The notes below the pieces were generated by a model. That model saw nothing but the letters and a program-made list of their open reading frames with translations, made no database searches and was not told where the DNA came from. Positions 34,556-43,121 of a stretch of 64,000 bases of DNA are shown here, one piece after another (positions within the stretch are counted from its first letter, which is position 1; the number at the start of each line of letters is the position of its first letter). A program made the position numbers and the translations under genes. Origin of the DNA: Bin87 sp963666865 (GTDB taxonomy: Bacteria > Chloroflexota > Dehalococcoidia > Lucifugimonadales > UBA3495); assembly GCA_963666865.1 (NCBI GenBank), contig OY763072.1:3906001-3970000 (forward strand), read 5' to 3'.

Positions 34556-35164
34556 ATGTTCAACAGGATTCGCAGCATAAGAAAGCGGTGGTTTGTGGTG
34601 GTGGGGGCGGTAGCCCTGCTGTCCATCGGGCTGGTGGGCGGCAGCGTGTTCGCCGCCGGCGCAACCGGGAACCCCCTGGGCAACGGCTGGCACGATGTGT
34701 CGGGTCATGACGGATACCGGCACGGCAAGGGTGACAGCAGCGCCGTGTTGGCGCGGGTCGCCGAGATTGTCGGTGTAGAACAGGATACGCTGAGGTCCGC
34801 TTTCAAGACCGCCTTTGACGAGCAGGCCGAAACCAGGTTCGACGACCGCATCGACGCTCTGATAGCCGATGAAACGCTGACCGAGGACGAGGGCAACGCG
34901 GCCAAGACCTGGTTCGAGGATCGCCCTGAATTATCGGGACCTCTCGCCATTCGATTGGCCGGCACCTCCGACTCCGACAAGGTGGACAGCTGGTTGGCCA
35001 AACTGGTGGATAACGAAAAACTGACCCAGGACGAAGCCGACGCCCTGTCCGAATGGCACGATGACCGTCCCGAGGCGCTGCCCGAACTTGGCCGCAAGCA
35101 CTTCGGCAAACGCCATGGACATCGCGACGGACACGCCGACGGGGACGACGGACAGAGCGGCTAG
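34556..35164 (+). CDS. Exported protein next to the two-component system
   Basis: 202-aa secreted or periplasmic protein. Signal peptide about 1-33 (positive start, helix, VFAAG). The mature part has two copies of a helical unit (LTEDEGNAAKTWFEDRPE and LTQDEADALSEWHDDRPE) following a DUF2680-like stretch (VLARVAEIVGVEQDTLRSAF). The C-terminus is His/Asp/Gly-rich (GKRHGHRDGHADGDDG), which could bind metal. AGGAGG precedes the ATG. TTAACA and ACATAT at 17-bp spacing upstream may be its promoter. It is a plausible target of the adjacent regulator. Confidence 0.6.
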   Translation: MFNRIRSIRKRWFVVVGAVALLSIGLVGGSVFAAGATGNPLGNGWHDVSGHDGYRHGKGDSSAVLARVAEIVGVEQDTLRSAFKTAFDEQAETRFDDRIDALIADETLTEDEGNAAKTWFEDRPELSGPLAIRLAGTSDSDKVDSWLAKLVDNEKLTQDEADALSEWHDDRPEALPELGRKHFGKRHGHRDGHADGDDGQSG

Positions 35165-35226
35165 AGCCCGCCTGTTCCAACGGCTGAGTTACTGACGCGG
35201 TGGCGATCGACATAGTCGCCGCCGTG

Positions 35227-35634
35227 TCAGCGCAATTGCTCGACGGGGATGGTAACGGTCAGCAATTCATGAACGCAGTTAAGAAACGCCTCGGCCCGCT
35301 CTATCACATCTTGGGCACCCGTTTCGCTAAATACGGTGTCGACTACATAGTCCGCCTGATTACGAAGAGCATATAGCCTGCCAATCTCGGAGGCAAAGTT
35401 TCGTTCTATCAAGCCTGTCATCGCAATGTGCAGACCGAACCGGTTGCTCACGCCGTCATGAGTGCCAGGCGCGCCAACACCGTTGGATTCAAGCACTGCT
35501 TTGGCAGCGTGCAGAACCGCATAATATGCCCGCAAAACTGCATCCGCATAGTATCCGTCGCGCCGGCACGAACCGGCTGCGCCCAGGGCTTCCCGCGCTC
35601 GTTGCCACTCGGCTAAAGCCGCTGGCACGTTCAT
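35227..35634 (-). CDS. HEPN-domain protein
   Basis: 135-aa all-helical HEPN-family protein. A helix with DAVLRAYYAVLHAAKAVLE and the LYALRNQADYVVDTVF segment are typical. HEPN toxins carry R-x4-6-H as an RNase centre; here the stretch reads RNQADY with no His at the expected spot, so RNase activity is doubtful. Its ATG overlaps the stop of the nucleotidyltransferase gene (ATGA). Such pairs are usually toxin-antitoxin systems in which the NTase modifies the HEPN protein. Confidence 0.75.
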   Translation of the reverse strand: MNVPAALAEWQRAREALGAAGSCRRDGYYADAVLRAYYAVLHAAKAVLESNGVGAPGTHDGVSNRFGLHIAMTGLIERNFASEIGRLYALRNQADYVVDTVFSETGAQDVIERAEAFLNCVHELLTVTIPVEQLR

Positions 35635-36068
35635 AGTACGCTAATACCTTCACTGCTGGGCGCACTATAGTAATGCCCGCCGGTTCGCTTGGTCTTCTCC
35701 CACTCCGCCCGCGTCAAAGTGTGGACGTCAGGAAAAGCCCCAACCGACATAGATACCTCATACCCAATGTCTCTGATTTGCTCGCCGGTTTCCGGACATC
35801 CTTCACTGATCACCACCAGTACGTTCATCCCTAGCTCCGTGTCAGCAAAGCCCCGTGCGCGAATGCCATACACGATGATGTCCTGCACCACCTCGGAAAA
35901 CTCCTCCAGCAGCCGCGCCCTAAACCGGTCCAGCCAAGCCAACTCGTCAACGGCCAGCGTCAGGCAGTCCTCCTTGGGACGCCACCCGTTAGGTACCACC
36001 CGCACGGGAACCCCCGATGCGGTGGCGGACATGGTGACAATTTCAGCGTCGGATGGAGTGGCGGTCAT
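35631..36068 (-). CDS. MNT-type nucleotidyltransferase homologue with lost catalytic motif
   Basis: 145-aa protein partnering the HEPN gene. Active minimal nucleotidyltransferases have GSRARG-x5-DxD; here the aligned run reads YGIRARGFADTELGMNVLVV. Ser of the GS pair is Ile69, and the two metal-binding Asp are Gly80 and Asn82. It should not transfer nucleotides unless other residues substitute. GGGAGG precedes ATG 36068; the long upstream frame is not supported. It may persist as a binding-only antitoxin or be decaying. Confidence 0.7.
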   Translation of the reverse strand: MTATPSDAEIVTMSATASGVPVRVVPNGWRPKEDCLTLAVDELAWLDRFRARLLEEFSEVVQDIIVYGIRARGFADTELGMNVLVVISEGCPETGEQIRDIGYEVSMSVGAFPDVHTLTRAEWEKTKRTGGHYYSAPSSEGISVL

Positions 36069-36209
36069 CATCCCCTCCCGGTAGGGTGGTGTATGGCATG
36101 GCCTGGTTCCAAATTCTAGCAAACCGCCGCCGTCCCTGCCGTCAACATGCGTTTGTGGTAAATTACGCCCGTCGCACTGCCTTTTACGTCCACAGGGAGA
36201 TAGCCGCTT

Positions 36210-38558
36210 ATGCTTGACTACAAACCCAACATTGTTCTCTCCAACCCCGATGAAAACTATAAGGTCGTGGGCACTCGTCCGGTGCGCCATGACGGGCCGG
36301 ACAAGGTGATGGGGCGCGCTCGCTACGCCGCCGACATCCACCTGCCGGGGATGCTCCACGGCAAGATCCTGCGTAGCCCCCACGCCCACGCCCGCATCCG
36401 CGGCATCGACGCCAGCCGGGCGTTAGCTCTGCCCGGCGTCCACGCCGTGGTCACCTCCGCAGACTTTCCAGAGGTTTCCGCCGAGATCAAGGACCAGGAA
36501 GAAGGCGCCGCCGTCAACTACGGCTTCTACAGCCGCAACGTGATGGCCCGCGAGAAAGCGCTTTACAAGGGCCATGCCGTCGCCGCCATCGCCGCCGACT
36601 CGCCCCACCTGGCCGAGGAAGCGCTGGCGCTCATCGACGTGGACTGGGAGGTGCTGACGGCGGTGCTGACCGCAGAGGAAGCCATGGCGCAAGGCGCGCC
36701 GCTGGTTCACGAACGGTTGGTAACGCTGTCCAACCCCGCGCAACGTTCCGGCGGGTGGGCCGAAGCCGACGCCGGCGACGGTTCCAACGTATCCAACCAC
36801 TTCCAGGCGACGCTGGGTGATCTGGAAGCGGGCTTCGCCGAAGCCGACGCCATCGTGGAACGGGAGTACCACACCCGTCAGGTTCACCAGGGCTACATCG
36901 AGCCGCACTCGGCCACCGCTCGTTGGAACAACGACGATACCGTAACGGTTTGGGCCAGCAGCCAAGGCCATTTCGCGCTGCGTGACCACACCAGCCGAAT
37001 CCTCGGCATTTCAGTTGGCCAGCTCAACGTCGTCCCCATGGAGATCGGCGGCGGTTTCGGCGGCAAGGGTCAGGGTGGTTGCTACCTGGAGCCCGTGGTT
37101 GCCGCGCTGGCCCGGAAGACCGGACGCCCGGTCAAGATCGCCATGACCCGCACCGAGGTCTTCACCGGCACCGGCCCCACCTCCGGCTGTCACATCAAGG
37201 TGAAGGTCGGCGGCACCCGCGACGGACGCTTCACGGCGGCCCAGGCCAGCCTGATTTACGAGGCCGGCGCCTTCCCCGGCTCCCCGGTGCCCAGCGGCTG
37301 CCGCACCATGTTCGCCCCCTATGAAATCCCAAACGGTTTTGTCGAGGGCTACGACGTGGTGACCAACGTGCCCAAGGCGGCCGCCTACCGCGCCCCCGGA
37401 TCGCCGGCCGCGTCCTTCGCCGCCGAGCAGGCCATTGACGAACTCTGCGAGCAGCTGAATATCGACCCCATCGAGTTCCGCGCCAAGAACGCCTCCAAGG
37501 AGGGCAGCCGGCAGATTGGCGGTCCCGTCTTCCGCCGCATCGGCATGGAGGAGATCCTGCAGGCTACCCAGGAACACCCGCACTTTGCCGCGCCGGTGCC
37601 CGAACCGTCGGCTCCAGGTCTCATGACCGGACGCGGCATCGCCGCCGGCGCGTGGTTCAACGGCACTGGGCCGGCCACCGCCGTGGCCAGCGTGATGCCC
37701 GACGGCACGGTGAGCCTGATTGAAGGCTCGCCGGACATCGGCGGCTCCCGGGCCGCCATGGCCATGCAACTGGCCGAGGTGCTGGGGCTGCCCGCCGAGA
37801 ACATCAAGCCGTCCATTGTCGATACCGACAGCATCGGCTACAGCAGCGGCGCCGGCGGCAGCGGCGTTACCTTCAAGATGGGCACCGCCGTTTACCAGGC
37901 CGGCGAGGATGTGCGCCGCCAGATGATTGAGCGCGCCGCCCGCATCTGGGACGTTCCCGTAGAGGACGTGGACTACCAGGAAGACGGCACCCTGGCCCAC
38001 AAGTCCGACGACGCCCTGCGCATGACTTTCGATCAGTTGGCCCGCCGCCTCAACGGAACCGGCGGCCCCGTCGTCGGGCACGGCGCGGCCAACCCGGCCG
38101 GCGTGGGCAACGCCTTCGCCATCAACATCGCCGACGTGGAGGTTGACCCCGACACCGGCAAGGTTGACCTGCTCCGTTTCACCGCCATCCAGGACTGCGG
38201 CAAGGCCATCCACCCCAGCTACGTGGAGGGGCAGATCCAGGGCGGCGCGGTGCAGGGCATCGGCTGGGCGCTGAACGAGGAATACTTCTTTGACGACAGC
38301 GGCCAGATGCTCAACTCGTCCTTCCTGGACTACCGGATGCCCACCGCGCTGGACCTGCCCATGATCGACACGGTCATCGTGGAAGTGCCGAACCCGGGCC
38401 ATCCCCTGGGCGTGCGCGGCGTCGGCGAGGTATCCCTGGTGCCGCCGATGGCCGCCATTGGCAACGCCATCGCCCGGGCGACGGGCTCGCGGTTGGAGAG
38501 CCTGCCCATGAACCCCGGGGCCGTGCTGGAAGCGCTGTGGGAGCAGAACGGCGGATAG
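36210..38558 (+). CDS. Xanthine dehydrogenase-family molybdopterin-binding subunit (paralogue)
   Basis: 782-aa paralogue of the 6315-8579 gene with the same start pattern (NIVLSNPDENYKVVGTRPVR), GGGFGGKGQGG near residue 275, AYRAPGSPAAS near 394, and the C-terminal GVGEVSLVPPM with the catalytic Glu. A GGGAG site lies 12 nt before the ATG. Again no iron-sulfur or FAD subunit is adjacent. The two copies diverge mainly in an insert around residues 170-190. Substrate is unknown; aldehyde or aromatic heterocycle oxidation is a family-level inference. Confidence 0.88.
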   Translation: MLDYKPNIVLSNPDENYKVVGTRPVRHDGPDKVMGRARYAADIHLPGMLHGKILRSPHAHARIRGIDASRALALPGVHAVVTSADFPEVSAEIKDQEEGAAVNYGFYSRNVMAREKALYKGHAVAAIAADSPHLAEEALALIDVDWEVLTAVLTAEEAMAQGAPLVHERLVTLSNPAQRSGGWAEADAGDGSNVSNHFQATLGDLEAGFAEADAIVEREYHTRQVHQGYIEPHSATARWNNDDTVTVWASSQGHFALRDHTSRILGISVGQLNVVPMEIGGGFGGKGQGGCYLEPVVAALARKTGRPVKIAMTRTEVFTGTGPTSGCHIKVKVGGTRDGRFTAAQASLIYEAGAFPGSPVPSGCRTMFAPYEIPNGFVEGYDVVTNVPKAAAYRAPGSPAASFAAEQAIDELCEQLNIDPIEFRAKNASKEGSRQIGGPVFRRIGMEEILQATQEHPHFAAPVPEPSAPGLMTGRGIAAGAWFNGTGPATAVASVMPDGTVSLIEGSPDIGGSRAAMAMQLAEVLGLPAENIKPSIVDTDSIGYSSGAGGSGVTFKMGTAVYQAGEDVRRQMIERAARIWDVPVEDVDYQEDGTLAHKSDDALRMTFDQLARRLNGTGGPVVGHGAANPAGVGNAFAINIADVEVDPDTGKVDLLRFTAIQDCGKAIHPSYVEGQIQGGAVQGIGWALNEEYFFDDSGQMLNSSFLDYRMPTALDLPMIDTVIVEVPNPGHPLGVRGVGEVSLVPPMAAIGNAIARATGSRLESLPMNPGAVLEALWEQNGG

Positions 38559-38570
38559 CGTTACCGAATA

Positions 38571-38629
<59 letters not shown>

Positions 38630-38659
38630 CATTACCGTGCTGCGTAACCTCGCGTCCCG

Positions 38660-40483
38660 CTAGCAGTTCGGCAGGTCGAGTTCGTCCAGGTCATTCTCAT
38701 CCACGCCGCGCAATGCCGGCGGTATGCACCCTTCCAACTCATTCCTGATGATGTACAGGAGTTCCAGATTGGTCAGATTGACCAGCTCAGACGGTATCTC
38801 GCCAGTCAACTGGTTGGTGTCCAGGTGAAGCTGCTCCAGGTTGGACAGATCGCCCAACTCAGGCGGTATCGTGCCGCTCAACATATTGTTGTCCAGGTGC
38901 AACTCTTCCAGGTTGGCCAGATTGCCCAGCTCGGGCGGTATTGCGCCGCTCAACCGGTTCCGGTTGAAGTTCAATACCTTCAACTCGGCCAACTGGCCCA
39001 GTTCCGGCGGGATCGCTCCTTCCAACTCATTCTCAAGGAGGTACAGTCTTTCCAGGTTGGGGAGATTGCCCAGTTCCGCCGGCACCTGACCGGACAGCCG
39101 ATTGCTGTTCAAACGCAAGTTTTTCAGTTCGGTCAACTGGCCCAGTTGCGGGGGAATGGCTCCGTCCAGCCGATTGTTGGAAAGGTACAGAGTTCCCAGG
39201 TTTTCGAGACTACCTAACTCCGGCGGTATTTCGCCGGTCAACCGGTTGTTTTCCAGGCGCAGCACGGACAGGTTGACGAGACTGCCCAGATCCGAAGGTA
39301 TCTTGCCGGACAACTCGTTGTCGAAGAGGTACAGCCACTTCAGGCTTTTGTTTTCAGGATTACTCAGTTGCCACGGTATCTTGCCGGACAACCGGTTGCC
39401 ATGGAGCCACAGCCCTCTCAGGTTGGGGATATTGCCCAACTCGGCGGGTATCTCGCCGGTCAGGTCATTGCGATACGTGCCCAACAAGGTCAGGTTCTTT
39501 AGATTGCCCAGTTCGGCGGGTATCTCGCCGGTGAACTGGTTGTCGCCGACCCATAGAGCCGTGAGGTTGCTGAGACCGCCCATTTCAGGGGGTATCTGCC
39601 CTTCCAGTCGGTTGCCGTCGAGGTCAAGTGTCCTGAGTTCGTCCAGGTTGTTGAATGCGGCCGGTATCGTGCCTTCCAGATCGTTGTTCCACAGCTCAAG
39701 ATCGGTCAGGTTGACGAGTTTGCCCAACTCGGACGGTATAGACCCGCTCAAATCGTTGTGGTCCAGGGACAGCACGGTCAGGCTGATCAGGTTGCCCAGT
39801 TCGGCAGGTATCTCGCCGCTCAGGTAGTTCCCGTCAAGGTCCAGGGTTTCCAGGTGGGCCAGGTTGCCCAACTCAGGCGGCATCTCGCCGAACAGGTAGT
39901 TGTTGTCCAGGTAAAGAACCAGCACGCAGCCGTTGCCGTCGGTGGATACGCCGAACCATTGGCCGATGGGGGTATCGCTGAGCCAGTTTTGTTTGTTCCG
40001 CCAGTTGTCGCCGCCGGTGGCGTTGTACAAAGCTTCCAAAGCGGCCCGGTCCCCGTCGCACGCCTGCGCATCACTAGGAAGTTCCATCAGGTCGGACCAG
40101 GGCGACCATTGTGGATTGCCGTAGAGATCGTTGCTGGTTCCCACGATAAACCAGTACGAAGCCCCCGGAGTCAGGCGCTTCGCAACGTAGGAATCCTGCC
40201 CCCGATTAGGTACGCCCACGGAAGTGAACGTTTCGCGCCAGTCCCCTCCGGCTGCGACGGCGGCATCGTAGTCTTCTTTGTGAATCCACCCGATGCGATA
40301 GTACGCGGCTTCGGGTACAGCGTTCCAGGTGACCATCACCTCGCCAGGGTTTGAGCCGAGCTCTACCTGCGGCTTCCCTGGGTTAGCCGGAGTGGTTTGG
40401 GCCGCCGCCGGCGTCACGTTTCCGCCAAAGACAGCCAAAGAAAGGGCCAAAAACAGCGCTGAGAGGTATATGTAAGTTTTCAT
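38660..40483 (-). CDS. Exported fibronectin-III/leucine-rich-repeat protein
   Basis: 607-aa intact relative of the interrupted gene at 2600-5140. Signal peptide about 1-29 (ends PAAAQ). Fibronectin type III-like domain about 33-135 (GEVMVTWNAVPEAAYYRIGW, LTPGASYWFIVGTSND). LRR cap about 140-185 (ALYNATGGDNWRNKQNW). Then about 17 repeats of LxxLxLxxNxLxGxIPxELGxL and a Cys-ending cap (GCIPPAL, DELDLPNC). The start is set at ATG 40483, preceded by GAGG. Probably a cell-surface or secreted binding protein. The plant-type repeat unit and FN3 pairing match its broken paralogue. Confidence 0.88.
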   Translation of the reverse strand: MKTYIYLSALFLALSLAVFGGNVTPAAAQTTPANPGKPQVELGSNPGEVMVTWNAVPEAAYYRIGWIHKEDYDAAVAAGGDWRETFTSVGVPNRGQDSYVAKRLTPGASYWFIVGTSNDLYGNPQWSPWSDLMELPSDAQACDGDRAALEALYNATGGDNWRNKQNWLSDTPIGQWFGVSTDGNGCVLVLYLDNNYLFGEMPPELGNLAHLETLDLDGNYLSGEIPAELGNLISLTVLSLDHNDLSGSIPSELGKLVNLTDLELWNNDLEGTIPAAFNNLDELRTLDLDGNRLEGQIPPEMGGLSNLTALWVGDNQFTGEIPAELGNLKNLTLLGTYRNDLTGEIPAELGNIPNLRGLWLHGNRLSGKIPWQLSNPENKSLKWLYLFDNELSGKIPSDLGSLVNLSVLRLENNRLTGEIPPELGSLENLGTLYLSNNRLDGAIPPQLGQLTELKNLRLNSNRLSGQVPAELGNLPNLERLYLLENELEGAIPPELGQLAELKVLNFNRNRLSGAIPPELGNLANLEELHLDNNMLSGTIPPELGDLSNLEQLHLDTNQLTGEIPSELVNLTNLELLYIIRNELEGCIPPALRGVDENDLDELDLPNC

Positions 40484-40579
40484 CGTCCTCGTACTCATCA
40501 GGTTCGGGTCTGCTCCAATATCGGACAACATCCCGATGCAGGCCGGTCGGCCAGGCGGTGTCGCGTGCGGTGCCCGGCA

Positions 40580-41014
40580 CTACTTCGGAATCGCCCAGGC
40601 CGGTGGCGGAGCGTGTACCACCGATGGGTCGTTGTCGGCGGGGATTTGGGCGATCAGCCGGCCGTTTTCCGCTTTTACCACGTGGTAGAACAGCTGGGCG
40701 CGGGGGCCGTTGACGCAGATGCCCTGCCCTTCCTCGAACCTCCAACCGTGGTCGGGGCACAGGAAGCTCTTGTCCCACTTCACGACGCGGCCCCAGGCGT
40801 GGGGACACACCATGGACAGCAGGCGGTACTGCCCGTCCCGGGCCTTAGCCAGCCAGTGCTCTTCCCCGCTTTCCAACCGCACCCGGGCCGGCAACTCCTT
40901 GAAGTCGGCAACCGCGCCGATGTCAACCTGACGCGCCGGAGCCATCTTGTTGTTGCCAATATCCGCGGGATCAGTGTACATCCGGCGGCGGCGATGGTAA
41001 ATATTCTCGCTCAT
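40580..41014 (-). CDS. Rieske [2Fe-2S] protein
   Basis: 144-aa soluble protein with one Rieske domain: first cluster motif CPHAWG (Cys-x-His, about residue 69), second motif CPDHGWRFEEGQG (Cys-x-x-His, about 86). It resembles the ferredoxin component or N-terminal domain of Rieske non-haem oxygenases, so it probably passes electrons to an oxygenase; none is adjacent. AGGAG precedes the ATG. Likely co-transcribed with the 101-aa gene 36 nt upstream. Confidence 0.85.
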   Translation of the reverse strand: MSENIYHRRRRMYTDPADIGNNKMAPARQVDIGAVADFKELPARVRLESGEEHWLAKARDGQYRLLSMVCPHAWGRVVKWDKSFLCPDHGWRFEEGQGICVNGPRAQLFYHVVKAENGRLIAQIPADNDPSVVHAPPPAWAIPK

Positions 41015-41050
41015 GGCGTTTCTCCTGTCGCGCGTCAGCGTGCCTTAATG

Positions 41051-41356
41051 TTAGTCGGTGGGCAAGCCGCCGAAAGCCTGTTCCATGGTGATGATGGGGT
41101 AAATGTCGGTACGGTTCCAGGTGGCCAGGCCCATGTCAATGACCGCATCGTCGATGGCGTGGGCGTCGGGGCCGTCCAGGACCAGCCAGGTTTGATGGGA
41201 GGACTTGCCGACCCAGCCGCCCCGGTACTCGCAGCCACGACGGGACAGCGTTTCGGTGAGTTCCGCCGACATCCGCAAAACCCGGTCGCGGACTCCCAAA
41301 TCCACACCGGGGCAGCGTTCCGGCGCGTGCTCCAGCGATACCATGTACAAGGCCAT
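41051..41356 (-). CDS. Small unknown protein upstream of the Rieske gene
   Basis: 101-aa cytoplasmic protein starting MALYMVSLEHAPERCPGVD. The pattern (strand, helix AELTETLSRRGCEYRGGW, strand TWLVLDGPDAHAIDDAV, helix, TDIYPIITMEQAF) suggests a small ferredoxin-like alpha/beta fold similar to DUF3303/EthD-type units. GGAGG precedes the ATG. Function is unknown. Confidence 0.65.
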   Translation of the reverse strand: MALYMVSLEHAPERCPGVDLGVRDRVLRMSAELTETLSRRGCEYRGGWVGKSSHQTWLVLDGPDAHAIDDAVIDMGLATWNRTDIYPIITMEQAFGGLPTD

Positions 41357-41423
41357 CGGCGCGTTCCTCCGTCACAAAATAGATTAGCGAGCCGGTAGCC
41401 CCGACACCGCCGGCGTGGGCAGC

Positions 41424-42332
41424 TCAGCCCGGCCGGAAAATACCCGGTTGGGTAAGTCCGGCGAACCGCTCCGGGCGCATCGCCTCGGCCAAACCTTCCA
41501 GCACGTCTATGACGCGGGGGCCGTGCCGGCTGGGAATCTGACCGTCAAACAGATAAACCCTTCCGTCTCGCACCGCATCCAGGGCGTTCCATGGGGGCAA
41601 ATCCGACAGGCGGGCCGTTTCAGCGATGGTGCGGTCCATGTTGAAGGCGCAGGGCATCACCATCACGTAGTCAGGCTGGTATTCCAGTACCTCGTCCCAG
41701 CCAACCTCGCGCGACTTCCCCCACTTCTCCGCGAGACCCTCCTCGCCGCCGGCCAATTCCACCAACTCCGGCGTCCACTGGCCGGTGTTGCGCAGCGGCT
41801 CCAGCCAGTCGATGCAGAACACCTTGGGGCGACGCTGGTCGGCGGCGTGTTGCGCGACGTAAGAGGTACGCTCGCGCAGGCGGGACAGTAGCCGCGCCGC
41901 GTTTTCGGGCGCTCCGGCGGCCTCGCCGATGCGCCGGATGTTGTCGAAAATGTCGTCCAGGCTGGCGGGCCGTATGCTCAATATTTCCGGGGAATAATCC
42001 AGCGCTTTGGCAGCAGTCTCAAAGACGGAGCCGGCGCCAACGGCGCAGACTTCGCACAATTCCTGCGTCAGTATCAAGTCCGGCCGCAGGCGGCGCAGCA
42101 GGTCGCCGTCGATGATGTACAGCGGGTTGCCAGTGGCTCGAGCCTGTTGGATGATGGCGTCGATTTCCGCGCTGGACAGGTGCGACTTGCTGCGGATGCT
42201 GCGACTGACTACCGGCAGACCACGGACGGCGGCCGGATAGTCGCACATATGGGAGACCCCGACCAGTGCGTCCCCCAGCCCCAGGGCACACACTATCTCC
42301 GTTGCGCTCGGCAATAATGAAACTATACGCAT
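41424..42332 (-). CDS. Cobalamin-binding-type protein (BtuF-like fold, no signal peptide)
   Basis: 302-aa periplasmic-binding-protein-fold (helical backbone, PF01497-type) protein. The start MRIVSLLPSATEIVCALGLG, GVSHMCDYP and RPDLILTQELCEVCAV are typical of proteins annotated as cobalamin-binding. No signal peptide or lipobox is seen, so it looks cytoplasmic. ATG 42332 lies 7 nt after a TACAAT hexamer on the minus strand and has no ribosome site, suggesting a leaderless mRNA; an in-frame ATG at 42341 is the alternative. No transporter genes are adjacent. Ligand is inferred only. Confidence 0.75.
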   Translation of the reverse strand: MRIVSLLPSATEIVCALGLGDALVGVSHMCDYPAAVRGLPVVSRSIRSKSHLSSAEIDAIIQQARATGNPLYIIDGDLLRRLRPDLILTQELCEVCAVGAGSVFETAAKALDYSPEILSIRPASLDDIFDNIRRIGEAAGAPENAARLLSRLRERTSYVAQHAADQRRPKVFCIDWLEPLRNTGQWTPELVELAGGEEGLAEKWGKSREVGWDEVLEYQPDYVMVMPCAFNMDRTIAETARLSDLPPWNALDAVRDGRVYLFDGQIPSRHGPRVIDVLEGLAEAMRPERFAGLTQPGIFRPG

Positions 42333-42431
42333 GGAAGGCATTGTAGGCACAATCGCTGCCGTTGGCAAACGTCGCTTCCGCAACTCTGATGATATGATGT
42401 ACGCCATCACTGGCAGAGGTCGAGTAACCCC

Positions 42432-43106
42432 ATGACCACCAAACCGAAACCGATTGCGGACCCGGCTGTGGCTGTCCAGGGCGACACCGACGTAGCGGAA
42501 CCGGCTGGCGCCATTCGCCTGAAGATGGCCGGGCTGGGCATCGACCACCGGGCGCCGGATTTCCCGGCCCGGTTCACTGAGTTCTGCGAACAGAACGAGC
42601 TGTACGATATGGAAGTCAACGCCGAAGGGGAGCTGCTGATACTGCCTATGACCGGAGCGCATGGTAGCCGACAAGAAGGATATGCATTCGCTTTTCTGTG
42701 CAATTGGGAGATTGCTCACTTTGGCGTAGCGTATCCCCAAACGGTTCGCTTCCGCCTGCCCAATGGCGCGATACTGGGGCCTGATGCCGCCTGGATGACC
42801 CGGGAACGCTACGACGCCTTGCCGCCGGAGCAACGGGCCAGAATTATTGAAGGGGCTCCCGACTTCGTTGTGGAAATCCGTTCCCGCACCGACGATCTGC
42901 GTCCTTTGCAAGACAAGATGCAAATCTGGATGGCCGCCGGCGCCCGCCTGGGCTGGTTGATCGACACCCGCAACCGGCAAGTTTACGTCTATCGGGTCGG
43001 GCCGACGGAGCCGGAAGTATTGGACAACCCGGAGGCGTTGGACGGCGAGGACGTGCTGCCGGGCTTCGTCTTCCCGGTGCGGCAGTACACTTTCGACCTG
43101 CCGTAG
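42432..43106 (+). CDS. Uma2-family endonuclease-fold protein
   Basis: 224-aa protein of the Uma2 (DUF820) family, a PD-(D/E)xK nuclease fold common in cyanobacteria and Chloroflexota with unproven roles. Core residues: Asp in LGPDAAWMTRERYD, Glu in PDFVVEIRSRTDD, then KMQIWMAAGARLGWLID and RQVYVYR strands. The first 30 residues are a disordered leader. The next gene is a close tandem copy. Confidence 0.85.
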   Translation: MTTKPKPIADPAVAVQGDTDVAEPAGAIRLKMAGLGIDHRAPDFPARFTEFCEQNELYDMEVNAEGELLILPMTGAHGSRQEGYAFAFLCNWEIAHFGVAYPQTVRFRLPNGAILGPDAAWMTRERYDALPPEQRARIIEGAPDFVVEIRSRTDDLRPLQDKMQIWMAAGARLGWLIDTRNRQVYVYRVGPTEPEVLDNPEALDGEDVLPGFVFPVRQYTFDLP

Positions 43107-43121
43107 GTGTGAGAGAACTCC

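Noticed and set aside
37011..38402. 463-codon minus-strand frame opposite the second molybdopterin subunit
   Set aside because: Same reason: codon-bias shadow.
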